Origin: Rhizobium sp. R634 | Lineage (GTDB): Bacteria; Pseudomonadota; Alphaproteobacteria; Rhizobiales; Rhizobiaceae | Direction: 5' to 3' | NCBI RefSeq assembly: GCF_002211305.1 | Contig: NZ_LOKW01000028.1 | Span: 186,001-250,000, forward strand | Length of the DNA stretch: 64,000 bases | Shown: one piece after another, positions 55,808 to 64,000 of the stretch | Numbering within the stretch: position 1 is the stretch's first letter | Layout: each line of letters begins with the position of its first letter | The notes under the pieces: generated by a model | The model's input: the letters and a program-made list of their open reading frames with translations, nothing else | The model's database searches: none | Told to the model about the DNA's origin: nothing | Program-made: the position numbers and the translations under genes

Positions 55808-56899
55808 ATGATGTCGAAAGCGGCAGAGATCGATATAATATCCGTTTCGAAGGTCTATGGGGCGACGACGGCGGTTCACGGGATCAGCCTGAAGATCCCG
55901 GCCGGCTCCTATTGCTGCTTCCTCGGTCCTTCGGGCTGCGGCAAGACTTCGACGCTGCGCATGATCGCCGGTCACGAGAGCATTTCGTCGGGCGATATCC
56001 GCCTCGGCAATACAGTCGTCACCGACTTTCCGCCGGCCAAGCGCGGCACGGCGATGATGTTCCAGTCCTACGCGCTGTTTCCGCATCTCGATCTCGTCGA
56101 CAATGTCGCCTTCAGCCTGAAGATGAAGGGCGTCGACAAGGCGGAACGGCGGGCCAAGGCGCTCGACATGCTGAAGCTGATGCAGATGGACGGCTATGCC
56201 GGCCGCCGTCCGGCCCAGCTTTCCGGCGGCCAGCAGCAGCGCGTGGCGCTGGCGCGCGCTTTGATCACCGATCCCGAAGCGCTGCTGCTCGACGAGCCGC
56301 TGTCGGCGCTTGATCCGTTCCTGAAGATCCGCATGCGCGCCGAACTGAAGAAGCTGCAGAAATCGCTCGGCATCACCTTTGTCCACGTCACCCACAGTCA
56401 GGAAGAGGCGATGGCGCTCGCCGATGTCATGGTGATCATGAATGACGGCCGGATCGAGCAGGCGGCCGCGCCCCGCGAAGTGTTCGAGCGGCCGGCGACC
56501 GCTTTCGTCGCCCGCTTCATGGGCGATCACAACGTGCTCAGCGGCCGCGTGACCTCAAGCGAGAACGGCGTGCTCGTGATGACTGTGCCGGAAGGGCAGA
56601 GCTTTTCGGTGCGCGGCGAGGGCAGGGCGGTCGGCGAACCGGTCGATATCGGCATCCGCACCGACCGCGTGCGGCTGCAGGTGGCGAGCGAATGGACGCT
56701 CGGCTTCAACGGCATCGTCTCCAATGTCGAATATCGCGGCTCTTCTGTGAAGATCACCGTTTTCGGCGCCGGCAGCGACGACTTCACCGTCATATCCGAC
56801 GATGGCGACTATTTCGCCCGGCCGGTTTCGGTCGGCGATGCGGTTTCGCTCAGCTGGGCGCTCGAGGATGCCGTGCTGCTCGGCCGCGCTTCCGCATGA
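55808..56899 (+). CDS. ABC transporter ATP-binding protein (PotA-like)
   Basis: A 363-residue ATPase of the spermidine/putrescine/opine importer class. Walker A GPSGCGKTS (about 41-49), signature LSGGQQQR (about 138-145), Walker B LLLDEPLSALD (about 158-168), and a C-terminal TOBE domain (about 275-360). The order ATPase, solute-binding protein, two permeases fits this class. ATG 55808 follows AGGGGAAGG; the second ATG (55811) may also be used. It is the first gene of a six-gene cluster. Confidence 0.93.
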   Translation: MMSKAAEIDIISVSKVYGATTAVHGISLKIPAGSYCCFLGPSGCGKTSTLRMIAGHESISSGDIRLGNTVVTDFPPAKRGTAMMFQSYALFPHLDLVDNVAFSLKMKGVDKAERRAKALDMLKLMQMDGYAGRRPAQLSGGQQQRVALARALITDPEALLLDEPLSALDPFLKIRMRAELKKLQKSLGITFVHVTHSQEEAMALADVMVIMNDGRIEQAAAPREVFERPATAFVARFMGDHNVLSGRVTSSENGVLVMTVPEGQSFSVRGEGRAVGEPVDIGIRTDRVRLQVASEWTLGFNGIVSNVEYRGSSVKITVFGAGSDDFTVISDDGDYFARPVSVGDAVSLSWALEDAVLLGRASA

Positions 56900-56944
56900 C
56901 CAATCAAGAACCAAGACCTTCCACATCAAAAAAGGGGAACTGAC

Positions 56945-58243
56945 ATGACGACTGAAACCACATCGACCAAGACGGAGAAGGGGCTGTCCCGCCGTGCACT
57001 CTTGAAGACGGGTGCCGCCGCCGTCGGTGCCATCGCCGGCTCCGGCGCCATCACCGGCTTTCCCACTATCTGGGCGCAGACGAACATCACGCTTCGCCAG
57101 TTCGGCACCGGCGTTTCCAACATCAACGCCATTGCCGAGAAGTGCAAAGCCGATCTCGGCATCACGCTGGAGATGACGGCCACCGATTCCGACGCCGCCG
57201 CCCAGCGCGCCGTCACCCAGCCCGACAGCTACGATATCGCCGACATCGAATACTGGATCGCCAAGAAGGTATTTCCGACGGGCGTGCTGCAGCCGATGGA
57301 CGTCAAGAAGCTTAAATATTACGACAAGATCGTGCCGTTGTTCATCGACGGCAAGATGAAGCCGGAGAGCGTCATCGCCCAGGGCACGGCGCCGCACACG
57401 GTCGGCTTCGTCGAGGCGCAGGATGCGAAGAAATTCGCCAAGGAACCGACGCAGTGGATGACGATGGTTCCCACGATCTACAATGCCGATACGCTCGGTA
57501 TCCGCCCGGATCTCGTCGGCCGCGATATCACCAGCTGGGCCGATATCATGGACCCGAAGTTCAAGGGCAAGACCTCGATCCTCAACATCCCGTCGATCGG
57601 CATCATGGATGCGGCGATGATCATGGAAGCCATGGGCAACATCAAATATGCCGACAAGGGCAACATGACCAAGGAAGAGATCGACAAGACGATCGAATTC
57701 CTGATCAAGGCCAAGGGCGACGGCCAGTTCCGCGCCTTCTGGAAGAGCTTCGACGAGTCGGTCAACCTGATGGCGTCGGGCGAAGTCGTCATCCAGTCGA
57801 TGTGGTCGCCCGCCGTCGCCGCCGTCCGCTCCAAGGGCATCGCCTGCAAATATCAGCCGCTCAAGGAAGGCTACCGCGCCTGGGGCGGCGGCCTCGGCCT
57901 TGCCTCGCACCTCAAGGGCGCTGAGCTCGACGCGGCCTATGAATATATCAACTGGTACACATCCGGCTGGGTCGGCGGCTACCTCAATCGCCAGGGCTAC
58001 TATTCCGCCTGCATGGAGACGGCGAAGAACTTCATGACGGCAGACGAATGGGGCTACTGGATCGAAGGCAAGCCGGCCGCCGGCGATATTCTCTCGCCGG
58101 AAGGCAAGGTGATGGAGAAGGCCGGTGCAGTGCGCGACGGCGGCTCCTTCGAAGCCCGCATGGGCGCCGTCGCCTGCTGGAACTCCGTCATGGACGAAGA
58201 CCGCTACATGGTCCGCCGCTGGAACGAGTTCATCGCGGCGTAA
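56945..58243 (+). CDS. ABC transporter extracellular solute-binding protein (Tat-exported)
   Basis: A 432-residue periplasmic binding protein of the PotD/type 2 family. The N-terminus has the twin-arginine motif SRRALLK (about 15-21) with a hydrophobic stretch to about residue 42, so export is by Tat. The mature part shows FGTGVSNINAIAEKC, SYDIADIEYWIAKK and MWSPAVAAVRSKGIACKY. The substrate cannot be read; a polyamine or related cation is possible. AAAAAAGGGGAAC precedes the ATG. Confidence 0.9.
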   Translation: MTTETTSTKTEKGLSRRALLKTGAAAVGAIAGSGAITGFPTIWAQTNITLRQFGTGVSNINAIAEKCKADLGITLEMTATDSDAAAQRAVTQPDSYDIADIEYWIAKKVFPTGVLQPMDVKKLKYYDKIVPLFIDGKMKPESVIAQGTAPHTVGFVEAQDAKKFAKEPTQWMTMVPTIYNADTLGIRPDLVGRDITSWADIMDPKFKGKTSILNIPSIGIMDAAMIMEAMGNIKYADKGNMTKEEIDKTIEFLIKAKGDGQFRAFWKSFDESVNLMASGEVVIQSMWSPAVAAVRSKGIACKYQPLKEGYRAWGGGLGLASHLKGAELDAAYEYINWYTSGWVGGYLNRQGYYSACMETAKNFMTADEWGYWIEGKPAAGDILSPEGKVMEKAGAVRDGGSFEARMGAVACWNSVMDEDRYMVRRWNEFIAA

Positions 58244-58258
58244 GCGCTTGCCGCTTTC

Positions 58259-58508
58259 CCCTCCCCAACCCTCCCCACAAGGGGGAGGGAGTCCGGAGGC
58301 GGTGGAGCGAGCTGTCTTTCGCTATCGCTCAAGACGTCGCTTCGCTCCGCCCCCTCATCTGCCCTTCGGGCATCTTCTCCCCGCTGGGGAGAAGCGGGAG
58401 TTCGCGGCTGGGGTCGCGTGAAGAAAATCGAGGTTCGCGGCGGTCGAGGCGCTGCCGCGATTCTCTTCTCCCCAGCGGGGAGAAGGTGCCGGCAGGCGGA
58501 TGAGGGGG
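58259..58508. repeat. Cluster of intergenic palindromes inside the transporter operon
   Basis: CCCTCCCCAACCCTCCCCACAAG... (58259-58291) resembles the elements at 44160 and 44294. The RIME-type copy at 58349-58394 (CCCCCTCATCTGCCC...GGGGAGAAG) and its inverted partner at 58465-58508 face each other. The 315-bp gap between the binding-protein and permease genes consists mainly of these repeats and has no gene. Confidence 0.8.
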
Positions 58509-58558
58509 CGGCAGGCACCTTCGTCCCACCTGACGTAATCACAACGGAGAAGCGGATT

Positions 58559-59470
58559 ATGGCAACCATCGCAACGGCAACGGAAGACGGCAAGCAAAGT
58601 GCAGGCCGCCGCGCGTTGCGCCTCTCCCCCTCAGCCATCTCCTATCTCCAGGCGACGCCGCTGATCGGCATTCTCGGCTTCTTCTTCCTGCTGCCGATCG
58701 CGATGATATCAGTCGTGAGCTTCTGGGATTACGACTTCGCCGGCCTCTATCCCGATTTCCTGACGATGAACTACACCGATACGCTCGGTTCGTGGGTGAC
58801 GTGGAAGACCTATCTCAACACGCTGAAATTCACGGCTCTCGTCTGGGGCCTGACGCTCGTCATCGGTTTCTGGGTCGCCTATTTCCTGGCCTTCCACATC
58901 CGCAAGACCTCGACGCAGATGATCCTGTTTCTCGTCTGCACCGTACCGTTCATGACGTCGAACATCATCCGCATGATCTCGTGGATCCCGGTGCTGGGGC
59001 GCAACGGTCTGGTCAATTCGACGCTGATCGAGATGGGCGTCATTCCGCAGCCGATCGAATGGCTGCTCTATTCCGATTTCGCCGTCGTGCTCGCCATGGT
59101 GCATCTCTACACGCTGTTCATGGTGACGCCGATCTTCAACACGCTGATGCGCATCGACCGGTCGCTGTTCGAGGCGGCGCGCGATGCCGGCGCGTCGGGC
59201 TGGCAGGTGCTGTGGAATGTCGTCATTCCGCTTGCCAAACCCGGCATGGCGATCGGCACGATTTTCGTCGTCACCCTGGTCATGGCCGATTTCTCCACGG
59301 TGCAGGTGATGTCCGGCGGCCAGAGCGCCTCGGTGGCGCTGATGATGAAGAACCAGATGTCGCTGCTGCAATATCCGGCCGCTGCCGCCAATGCCGTGGT
59401 GCTGCTTGGCGTCGTGCTGCTGATGGTCACGGCGATCCTGCGCGTCGTCGATATCCGCAAGGAGCTTTGA
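58559..59470 (+). CDS. ABC transporter permease (PotB-like)
   Basis: A 303-residue inner-membrane protein with six predicted helices. The coupling motif to the ATPase, EAARDAGASGWQVLWNVVIPLAKPG (about 200-224), follows the EAA consensus. ATG 58559 is taken because the earlier frame is made of repeat sequence; CGGAGAAG lies upstream. It pairs with the permease that begins 1 bp after its stop. Confidence 0.93.
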   Translation: MATIATATEDGKQSAGRRALRLSPSAISYLQATPLIGILGFFFLLPIAMISVVSFWDYDFAGLYPDFLTMNYTDTLGSWVTWKTYLNTLKFTALVWGLTLVIGFWVAYFLAFHIRKTSTQMILFLVCTVPFMTSNIIRMISWIPVLGRNGLVNSTLIEMGVIPQPIEWLLYSDFAVVLAMVHLYTLFMVTPIFNTLMRIDRSLFEAARDAGASGWQVLWNVVIPLAKPGMAIGTIFVVTLVMADFSTVQVMSGGQSASVALMMKNQMSLLQYPAAAANAVVLLGVVLLMVTAILRVVDIRKEL

Positions 59471-59471
59471 G

Positions 59472-60293
59472 ATGAATCACGAAAAACGCGGCCTCGAATT
59501 CTATCTGCTGGCGGTCTTCTTCGCCGTCTTCGTGCTCTTCCTCTACGGCCCGCTTTCGGCGATCCTGATCCTCTCCTTCCAGGGGCCGGACGGCGGCCTG
59601 ACCTTCCCGATGAACGGGGTTTCCACGCACTGGTTCTTCAACCTGTTCGAAAAGCAGGCGGTCGGCGATTTCGGCGCCTCCTTCCGGCGCTCTTTCTCGC
59701 TCGGGCTGATGGTGATGATCGTGACCGTCGTCGTGTCGCTGCTTGCCGGCCTTGCATTCCGCCGCCGCTTCCACGGTTCGACGGTGCTGTTTTATGCGAC
59801 GGTCGCGAGCCTCGTCGTGCCGTCGATCATCGTCTCACTCGGCATCGGCGTCGTCTTCCAGGAAGGCGGGCTGAAGCCCGCATGGTATTCTTCGGCCTTC
59901 GGCGCGCATCTCACCTGGACGCTGCCCTTCGGCGTGCTGATCATGTTTGCCGTCTTCAACCGCTTCTCGCCGGCCTATGAGGAGGCGGCGCGCGACCTCG
60001 GCGCCAGCTCCTGGCAGACTTTTCGCCATGTCGTGCTGCCGATGATCGCGCCGAGCCTGATCGGCGTCGGCCTGTTCGGCTTCACGCTCTCCTACGACGA
60101 ATTCGCTCGTACGTTGATGACGTCGGGCACTTACAATACGCTGCCGCTCGAAATCTACGGCATGACGACCAACGTCACGACGCCGGTGCTCTATGCGCTC
60201 GGCACCGTCACGACACTGTTTTCCTTCACCATCATTCTCGTCGCGCTCGGCATCATGACCATGCTCAGCCGGCGGCAGGCAAAGATCAGCTGA
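59472..60293 (+). CDS. ABC transporter permease (PotC-like)
   Basis: A 273-residue inner-membrane protein with about six helices and the EAA loop EEAARDLGASSWQTFRHVVLPMIAPS (about 173-198). One base separates it from the first permease stop. It completes the import channel with the other permease. The stop (60291-60293) is followed directly by the racemase gene. Confidence 0.93.
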   Translation: MNHEKRGLEFYLLAVFFAVFVLFLYGPLSAILILSFQGPDGGLTFPMNGVSTHWFFNLFEKQAVGDFGASFRRSFSLGLMVMIVTVVVSLLAGLAFRRRFHGSTVLFYATVASLVVPSIIVSLGIGVVFQEGGLKPAWYSSAFGAHLTWTLPFGVLIMFAVFNRFSPAYEEAARDLGASSWQTFRHVVLPMIAPSLIGVGLFGFTLSYDEFARTLMTSGTYNTLPLEIYGMTTNVTTPVLYALGTVTTLFSFTIILVALGIMTMLSRRQAKIS

Positions 60294-60294
60294 C

Positions 60295-61038
60295 ATGCGC
60301 ATCCTCATCGTCAATCCGAATACCACCGCCTCCATGACCGAGAAGGCGGCGACCGCCGCGCGTGCGGTGGCCGCGTCCGGCACGGAAATCATCGCCGCCA
60401 CCTCGCAGATGGGGCCTGTCTCCATCGAAGGCCATTATGACGGGGCGCTCGCCATCCCCGGCCTGCTTTCGGAGCTCAAGGCGCGGCAGGGGGAGGGCTA
60501 TGACGCCGCCGTCATCGCCTGCTTCGACGATACCGGGCTTGAAGCGGCGCGAAGCTTCGCCGATGTGCCGATCCTCGGGCTTTGCGAATCCGCAGTCGCA
60601 ACGGCGGGCTTTCTGGCGCAACGCTTTACCGTGGTGACGACGCTGGAGCGGTCGCGGGTGCTGATCGACAATCTGGTGCGGCGCTACGGCATGGGCGAGC
60701 GCGTCAAGGTGCGCGCCTCCGATATTCCGGTGCTGGAGCTGGAAGATGCGGCATCGGGCGCGATCGGCAAGCTCAGGGCAGAGATCGAGCGGGCGCTTGA
60801 AGAAGACGGCGCCGAGGCGATCGTGCTCGGCTGCGCCGGCATGACGGATCTCGCAAGGGAATTGCAGGATATTTACGGCGTGCCCGTCATCGATGGGGTC
60901 TCGGCCGCCGTCAAGCAGGCGGAGGCGCTGGTCTCGCTCGGGCTTTCCACCAGCAAGCGCGGCTCCTACGCCTCGCCGCTGCCGAAACCTTTCACCGGCG
61001 CGATGAGCGCCTTTTCGCCGATCCGTTCGGACGGTTGA
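60295..61038 (+). CDS. Aspartate/glutamate/hydantoin racemase family protein
   Basis: A 247-residue enzyme of the Asp/Glu racemase superfamily, HyuA/allantoin-racemase branch. The two catalytic cysteines are in AVIACFDDTG (about residue 80) and IVLGCAGM (about 182). The N-terminal IRILIVNPNTTASMT motif is typical of hydantoin racemases. It starts 1 bp after the permease gene, so it is part of the transporter unit and probably acts on the imported compound or a breakdown product. Confidence 0.88.
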   Translation: MRILIVNPNTTASMTEKAATAARAVAASGTEIIAATSQMGPVSIEGHYDGALAIPGLLSELKARQGEGYDAAVIACFDDTGLEAARSFADVPILGLCESAVATAGFLAQRFTVVTTLERSRVLIDNLVRRYGMGERVKVRASDIPVLELEDAASGAIGKLRAEIERALEEDGAEAIVLGCAGMTDLARELQDIYGVPVIDGVSAAVKQAEALVSLGLSTSKRGSYASPLPKPFTGAMSAFSPIRSDG

Positions 61039-61040
61039 TC

Positions 61041-61652
61041 ATGCCGATCTCCTTCGACTTTAAGGAGCTTAGCGAGCGCGAGCGCTACAAGCTGATGATC
61101 GGCACGATCATTCCGCGTCCGATCGCTCTGGTAACGACAGTCGACGAACACGGCCGGATCAACGCGGCGCCCTTCAGCTTCTTCAACTGCCTGTCGGCCG
61201 ATCCGCCGATTCTGGCGATCGGGGTCGAGAATCATCCCGACATGTCGTTCAAGGACACCGGCCACAACATCCGCATGACCGAGGTTTTCACGGTCAACAT
61301 CGTCTCCTTCGCCATCGCCGAGGCCATGCATGTCTGCGGCGCCAAATATCCGCGCGGCGTCGACGAGCTGAAGGAGGCGGGCTTGACGGCGGTGCCGGGC
61401 GAGAAGGTGGCATCTCCCTTCATCGCCGAGGCGCCGGCGGCCTTCGAATGCAAGCGGCATGTGACGCTCGAACTCGGCCGTTCGCGGCAGATCATCATGG
61501 GCGAGATCGTCTATGCGCATTATCGGGACGGAATCGTCGACCCGGAAAGGCTGCATGTCGATCCGGCCGCAGTCGATGCCATCGCGCGGCTCGGCGGCGA
61601 TAGCTGCGCCACAACACGTGACCGTTTCGAGATGCTGACGCCGAAGCTCTGA
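61041..61652 (+). CDS. Flavin reductase-like (DIM6/NTAB) family protein
   Basis: A 203-residue FMN-binding protein of the flavin reductase-like family. Recognised by RPIALVTTVDEHGRINAAPFSFFNCLSADPPIL (about 27-60) and CKRHVTLELG further on. Members either reduce FMN for a partner monooxygenase or bind flavin themselves. It begins 2 bp after the racemase stop. No monooxygenase gene is seen in the window, so its partner is missing or the protein acts alone. Confidence 0.86.
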   Translation: MPISFDFKELSERERYKLMIGTIIPRPIALVTTVDEHGRINAAPFSFFNCLSADPPILAIGVENHPDMSFKDTGHNIRMTEVFTVNIVSFAIAEAMHVCGAKYPRGVDELKEAGLTAVPGEKVASPFIAEAPAAFECKRHVTLELGRSRQIIMGEIVYAHYRDGIVDPERLHVDPAAVDAIARLGGDSCATTRDRFEMLTPKL

Positions 61653-61729
61653 CATCAAGTTTCTGCTTTACTTTTTTGCCTCCCGCGAGAATGGTCAGCG
61701 GCGGTTCAACGCGGCAGGAGGGCTTAGCC

Positions 61730-62224
61730 ATGACAATCGAGAACGATCTCAGCCGGATCGCGGAGCAGGAGGAGGCGCTGAGCTTCGACGCTTTCGACCT
61801 GACGACGGCATGGCAGCTCGGCAAGCTTCTGCAGGAACTCGGCACCGAACGCGGCCTCGGCATCGCGATCGACGTGACGCTGCATTCGATGCCGGTCTTC
61901 TACGCGGCGCTTCCGGGTGTGACGCCCGATAACGTCAACTGGGTTCGCCGCAAGCGCAACATGGTGCTGCGCTATTTCCGAAGCAGCTATGCTTCCGGAC
62001 TGAAGCTAAAGAAGGACGGCAAAACGGTCGAAGACAACGGGCTTTCCGGCGACGACTATGCGCCGCATGGCGGCAGTTTCCCGATCAACGTCAAGGGCAC
62101 CGGCTGCATCGGCGCGGTCACCGTTTCCGGCCTGCCGCAGCGCGACGACCATAATCTTGTGGTCGAGGCTTTGGCGCTGATGCTGGCGAAGGACCTGGAT
62201 ACGCTGCGGCTCGCCCCGCTCTGA
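61730..62224 (+). CDS. UPF0303/heme-degrading domain protein (GlcG/HbpS-like)
   Basis: A 164-residue UPF0303 family protein (DUF336/GlcG-like fold). TAWQLGKLLQELGTERGLGIAIDVTLHSMPVFYAALPGV (about 20-60) and GGSFPINVKGTGCIGAVTVSGLPQRDDHNLVVEAL near the end are typical. Homologues are called heme-binding or heme-degrading domains, but the function of this one is unproven. ATG 61730 follows AGGAGGGCTT. Confidence 0.87.
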   Translation: MTIENDLSRIAEQEEALSFDAFDLTTAWQLGKLLQELGTERGLGIAIDVTLHSMPVFYAALPGVTPDNVNWVRRKRNMVLRYFRSSYASGLKLKKDGKTVEDNGLSGDDYAPHGGSFPINVKGTGCIGAVTVSGLPQRDDHNLVVEALALMLAKDLDTLRLAPL

Positions 62225-62307
62225 GGCTTCCGCCCCAATTTTGACAGAAAAAAGCCATGAAAAGTGCAAAATCGCGCCGCTGCTCCGGTGACGCGGCTTT
62301 GTTCGGT

Positions 62308-62337
62308 GGTTAAGGTGCGGCATTGCCCTCCTTAACC
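62308..62337 (+). promoter_or_regulatory. GGTTAAGG-N14-CCTTAACC inverted repeat before the first DUF2799 gene
   Basis: The perfect 8-bp arms are at 62308-62315 and 62330-62337, 22 bp centre to centre. The second arm ends 13 bp before ATG 62351. It could be an operator or a structure that hides the ribosome site. Confidence 0.4.
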
Positions 62338-62350
62338 TTCCCGGGACGCC

Positions 62351-62974
62351 ATGATCCGCCTTTTCTCCGCGCTCGCCGCCACCATCGGTTTTGGTCTTTT
62401 CCTTGCCTCCTGCAACACGCTCTCCAAGGAAGAATGCGTCGCCGCCGACTGGCGGGTGATCGGCGAGAGTGACGGTGCCGCCGGCCACGAGCCGCAGCAG
62501 CGCTTTGCGGCGCATGCGAAGTCCTGCGAGCGGGTCAGGATCGTGCCGGACCAGACGATCTGGTTCCAGGGATATCAGGCGGGTCTGGTGCGCTACTGCA
62601 CGCCGCTCAGCGGGCTGGCGCGCGGCCAGGCGGGCAGCGGCTACGCCAATGTCTGCCCGCCGGAAACAGCGCCGGGCTTCCTGCGCGGCTTCAACCTCGG
62701 ATCCAAGCAGCATGGGCTGCAGCAGCGCCTCACCTCGATGCAGAACGACTACAGCTTCAAGGAGGCAAGCATCGACGAGCTTTCCGACAAGCTGAGAGAC
62801 GCCAAGGACGAGGAAAGATCCGACCTGCGCCGGCGGATCGAGGACCTGGAGGACGACATGCACGACATCCGCCGCGACCAGCGCGACGTGCAGGACGAGC
62901 TCGACCGCGTCAACGAGGATGTCGAGTGGTTCCAGCGGAATCCGAATGTCGCATTGCCCGCGCCGGGTTATTGA
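62351..62974 (+). CDS. DUF2799 lipoprotein (first copy)
   Basis: A 207-residue exported lipoprotein: signal peptide MIRLFSALAATIGFGLFLAS with lipobox LASC (Cys about 21). Residues 22-125 form the DUF2799 domain (ECVAADWRVIGESDGAAG, HAKSC, GLVRYCTPLSGL, ANVCPPETA). A long charged coiled coil (about 130-195) follows. Function unknown. The gene at 63149 is a paralogue. Confidence 0.87.
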   Translation: MIRLFSALAATIGFGLFLASCNTLSKEECVAADWRVIGESDGAAGHEPQQRFAAHAKSCERVRIVPDQTIWFQGYQAGLVRYCTPLSGLARGQAGSGYANVCPPETAPGFLRGFNLGSKQHGLQQRLTSMQNDYSFKEASIDELSDKLRDAKDEERSDLRRRIEDLEDDMHDIRRDQRDVQDELDRVNEDVEWFQRNPNVALPAPGY

Positions 62975-63148
62975 TCCGGCCTCGAAGCTCGCCGCTGGTT
63001 TCAAGGATACGTCGCTCCGTTCTGTCCAGTGCCGCGGCCGGAGCGGCTGTTTCCCTGAAAATAAAACGCTGGCATCCCCGCGTGGCAGTAGACGGATAGA
63101 TGCGGAAATGGTAATTCGTTCTTGTTTTGTTCTAAATTCGAGAGCGTC

Positions 63149-63745
63149 ATGCTGCGTTTGTTTTGTATCTTTTCCGCCCTCGGCATCAGTCTGTTTCTGA
63201 CCTCCTGTTACACGATCTCCAAGAAGGATTGCCTTGCTGGCGATTGGAAGGGAATTGGTTTCACCGACGGGTTCAACGGCTATTTGCCGAAAGAACGGTT
63301 TGAAGGACACACCAAGTCTTGCAAGCGAGTGAAGGTCGTGCCGGACCTCACTCTTTGGAAACAGGGTTATAAGAAGGGTCTGCTACGCTATTGCACCGCA
63401 TGGAGCGGCCTGTGGGAAGGACAGCATGGGCACAGCTATAACGGTCTGTGCCCGCCTAAGACGGAAGCTGAGTTTCTGCGCGGCCACGTGATTGGTTATC
63501 GTCAGTATGCGCTCAGATCGAAACTGGAGCGGCTTGAAGATAATTACAAGCGTAAAGAAGAGGAGCTTGAAGAATTACAGGAGAAAATGAAGAAAGATCG
63601 TAATGAAGAGTATTCCTTATTGAACTACTGGAAGGTTAAAGATCTCAAAGAGGATCTTAGCGATATAAGGGACGAGGAGGATCGTGTGCGAGACGAGCTC
63701 AACGAGGCAGATCAACAGGTGCGTCTGTTCGAGAGCCAGCTGTAA
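63149..63745 (+). CDS. DUF2799 lipoprotein (second copy, AT-richer)
   Basis: A 198-residue paralogue of the previous lipoprotein: signal with lipobox LTSC (Cys about 20), DUF2799 domain (DCLAGDWKGIGFTDGFNG, HTKSC, GLLRYCTAWSGL, NGLCPPKTE) and a coiled coil with more Lys than Arg. Codon use is visibly more AT-rich than in the first copy, most of all in the coiled-coil part (GAAGAATTACAGG...). It may have come by transfer of a divergent copy. ATG 63149 gives a correct signal peptide; the upstream frame does not. Confidence 0.87.
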   Translation: MLRLFCIFSALGISLFLTSCYTISKKDCLAGDWKGIGFTDGFNGYLPKERFEGHTKSCKRVKVVPDLTLWKQGYKKGLLRYCTAWSGLWEGQHGHSYNGLCPPKTEAEFLRGHVIGYRQYALRSKLERLEDNYKRKEEELEELQEKMKKDRNEEYSLLNYWKVKDLKEDLSDIRDEEDRVRDELNEADQQVRLFESQL

Positions 63746-63781
63746 ACGCAAAATCGGCACAGCGCTGCTGAGGCGTTTTCC

Positions 63782-64000
63782 TCAGAGCCTGCCGCCGGCT
63801 TCGAGTATCCCCTTCGTCAGGCTGCCTGTCGCCGGGAAGAGCGGGATCAGGCAGGCTTGCAGGGCGTGATAGATATCGCCCTTGCCGGGGAAGAGCGAGT
63901 GCGAGGGAACGAGATCCTCCGTCAGTTCCTCGTGCCAGCCGCCATTCTTGTGGTCGATGAAAGCGCGCTCGATGACGTTCCAGATCTTGCGGTAGCATTC
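63782..64000 (-). CDS. AGE family epimerase/isomerase, C-terminal part (gene runs off the right edge)
   Basis: From the window edge, 72 residues read ECYRKIWNVIERAFIDHKNG, then GWHEELTEDL and GKGDIYHALQACLIPLFPATG to the stop at 63782. The His in YHALQA and the pattern WHEEL...GKGDIYHA are typical of the N-acylglucosamine 2-epimerase (AGE) fold. The N-terminus and the substrate are outside the window. Confidence 0.8.
   Translation of the reverse strand, partial: ECYRKIWNVIERAFIDHKNGGWHEELTEDLVPSHSLFPGKGDIYHALQACLIPLFPATGSLTKGILEAGGRL

Overview
The window is a GC-rich stretch of a rhizobial chromosome, most likely from the Rhizobium leguminosarum/etli group. Support comes from the divergent dctB-dctA pair with its sigma-54 promoter, an LpcC-type lipopolysaccharide core mannosyltransferase, a complete cinR-cinI-cinS quorum-sensing locus, DUF982/DUF930/DUF2934/DUF6894 proteins common in rhizobia, and several copies of dispersed rhizobial intergenic palindromes. 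Housekeeping genes (carA, carB, dnaG, rpoD, greA, recQ) point to a chromosome rather than a plasmid. All family names come from reading the translated sequence; no database search was run.

Layout. 0-3.6 kb: dctB (5' end only), dctA, lpcC, greA. 3.8-6.5 kb: a two-gene operon of a radical SAM protein and a DUF4130-UdgX fusion, preceded by an alphaproteobacterial LexA box. 6.6-20.9 kb: carB and carA, both on the minus strand and about 9 kb apart, separated by an alcohol dehydrogenase, a YpfJ-type metallopeptidase, an aldo/keto reductase, MFS and MATE exporters, a small monooxygenase and an adenylate cyclase with TPRs. 20.4-31.8 kb: yqeY, dnaG-recQ, kbl-tdh, a GFA protein and rpoD, i.e. a loosened macromolecular-synthesis region. 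32-45 kb: many small, mostly uncharacterised genes (two TonB-like DUF930 proteins, an APH(3')-type kinase coupled to a 53-residue ORF, AraC and Crp regulators, exporters, secreted small proteins, a SIMPL-domain protein).

45-49.7 kb: a lipoprotein, an Omp25-like porin, and then a decayed segment ending at the 3' end of a tRNA-Ile2(CAU) gene. It holds a frameshifted hicAB-like module and other broken ORFs. 49.9-54.7 kb: a single-domain response regulator, cinS/cinI/cinR and small stress-type proteins. 54.8-61.7 kb: a GntR regulator divergent from a polyamine/opine-type ABC transporter operon that continues into an Asp/Glu/hydantoin racemase and a flavin-reductase-like protein. This is probably a catabolic locus for an unidentified nitrogen compound. 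61.7-64 kb: a UPF0303 protein, two tandem DUF2799 lipoproteins and the 3' end of an AGE-family epimerase gene.

Most interesting points: the SOS-box-controlled UdgX operon; the APH(3')-II-like chromosomal kinase with a TTG start coupled to an unannotated small ORF; paired inverted palindromic repeats inside two operons; the tRNA-linked decayed island; and a perfect 14-bp stem-loop in a 670-bp gene-free gap.
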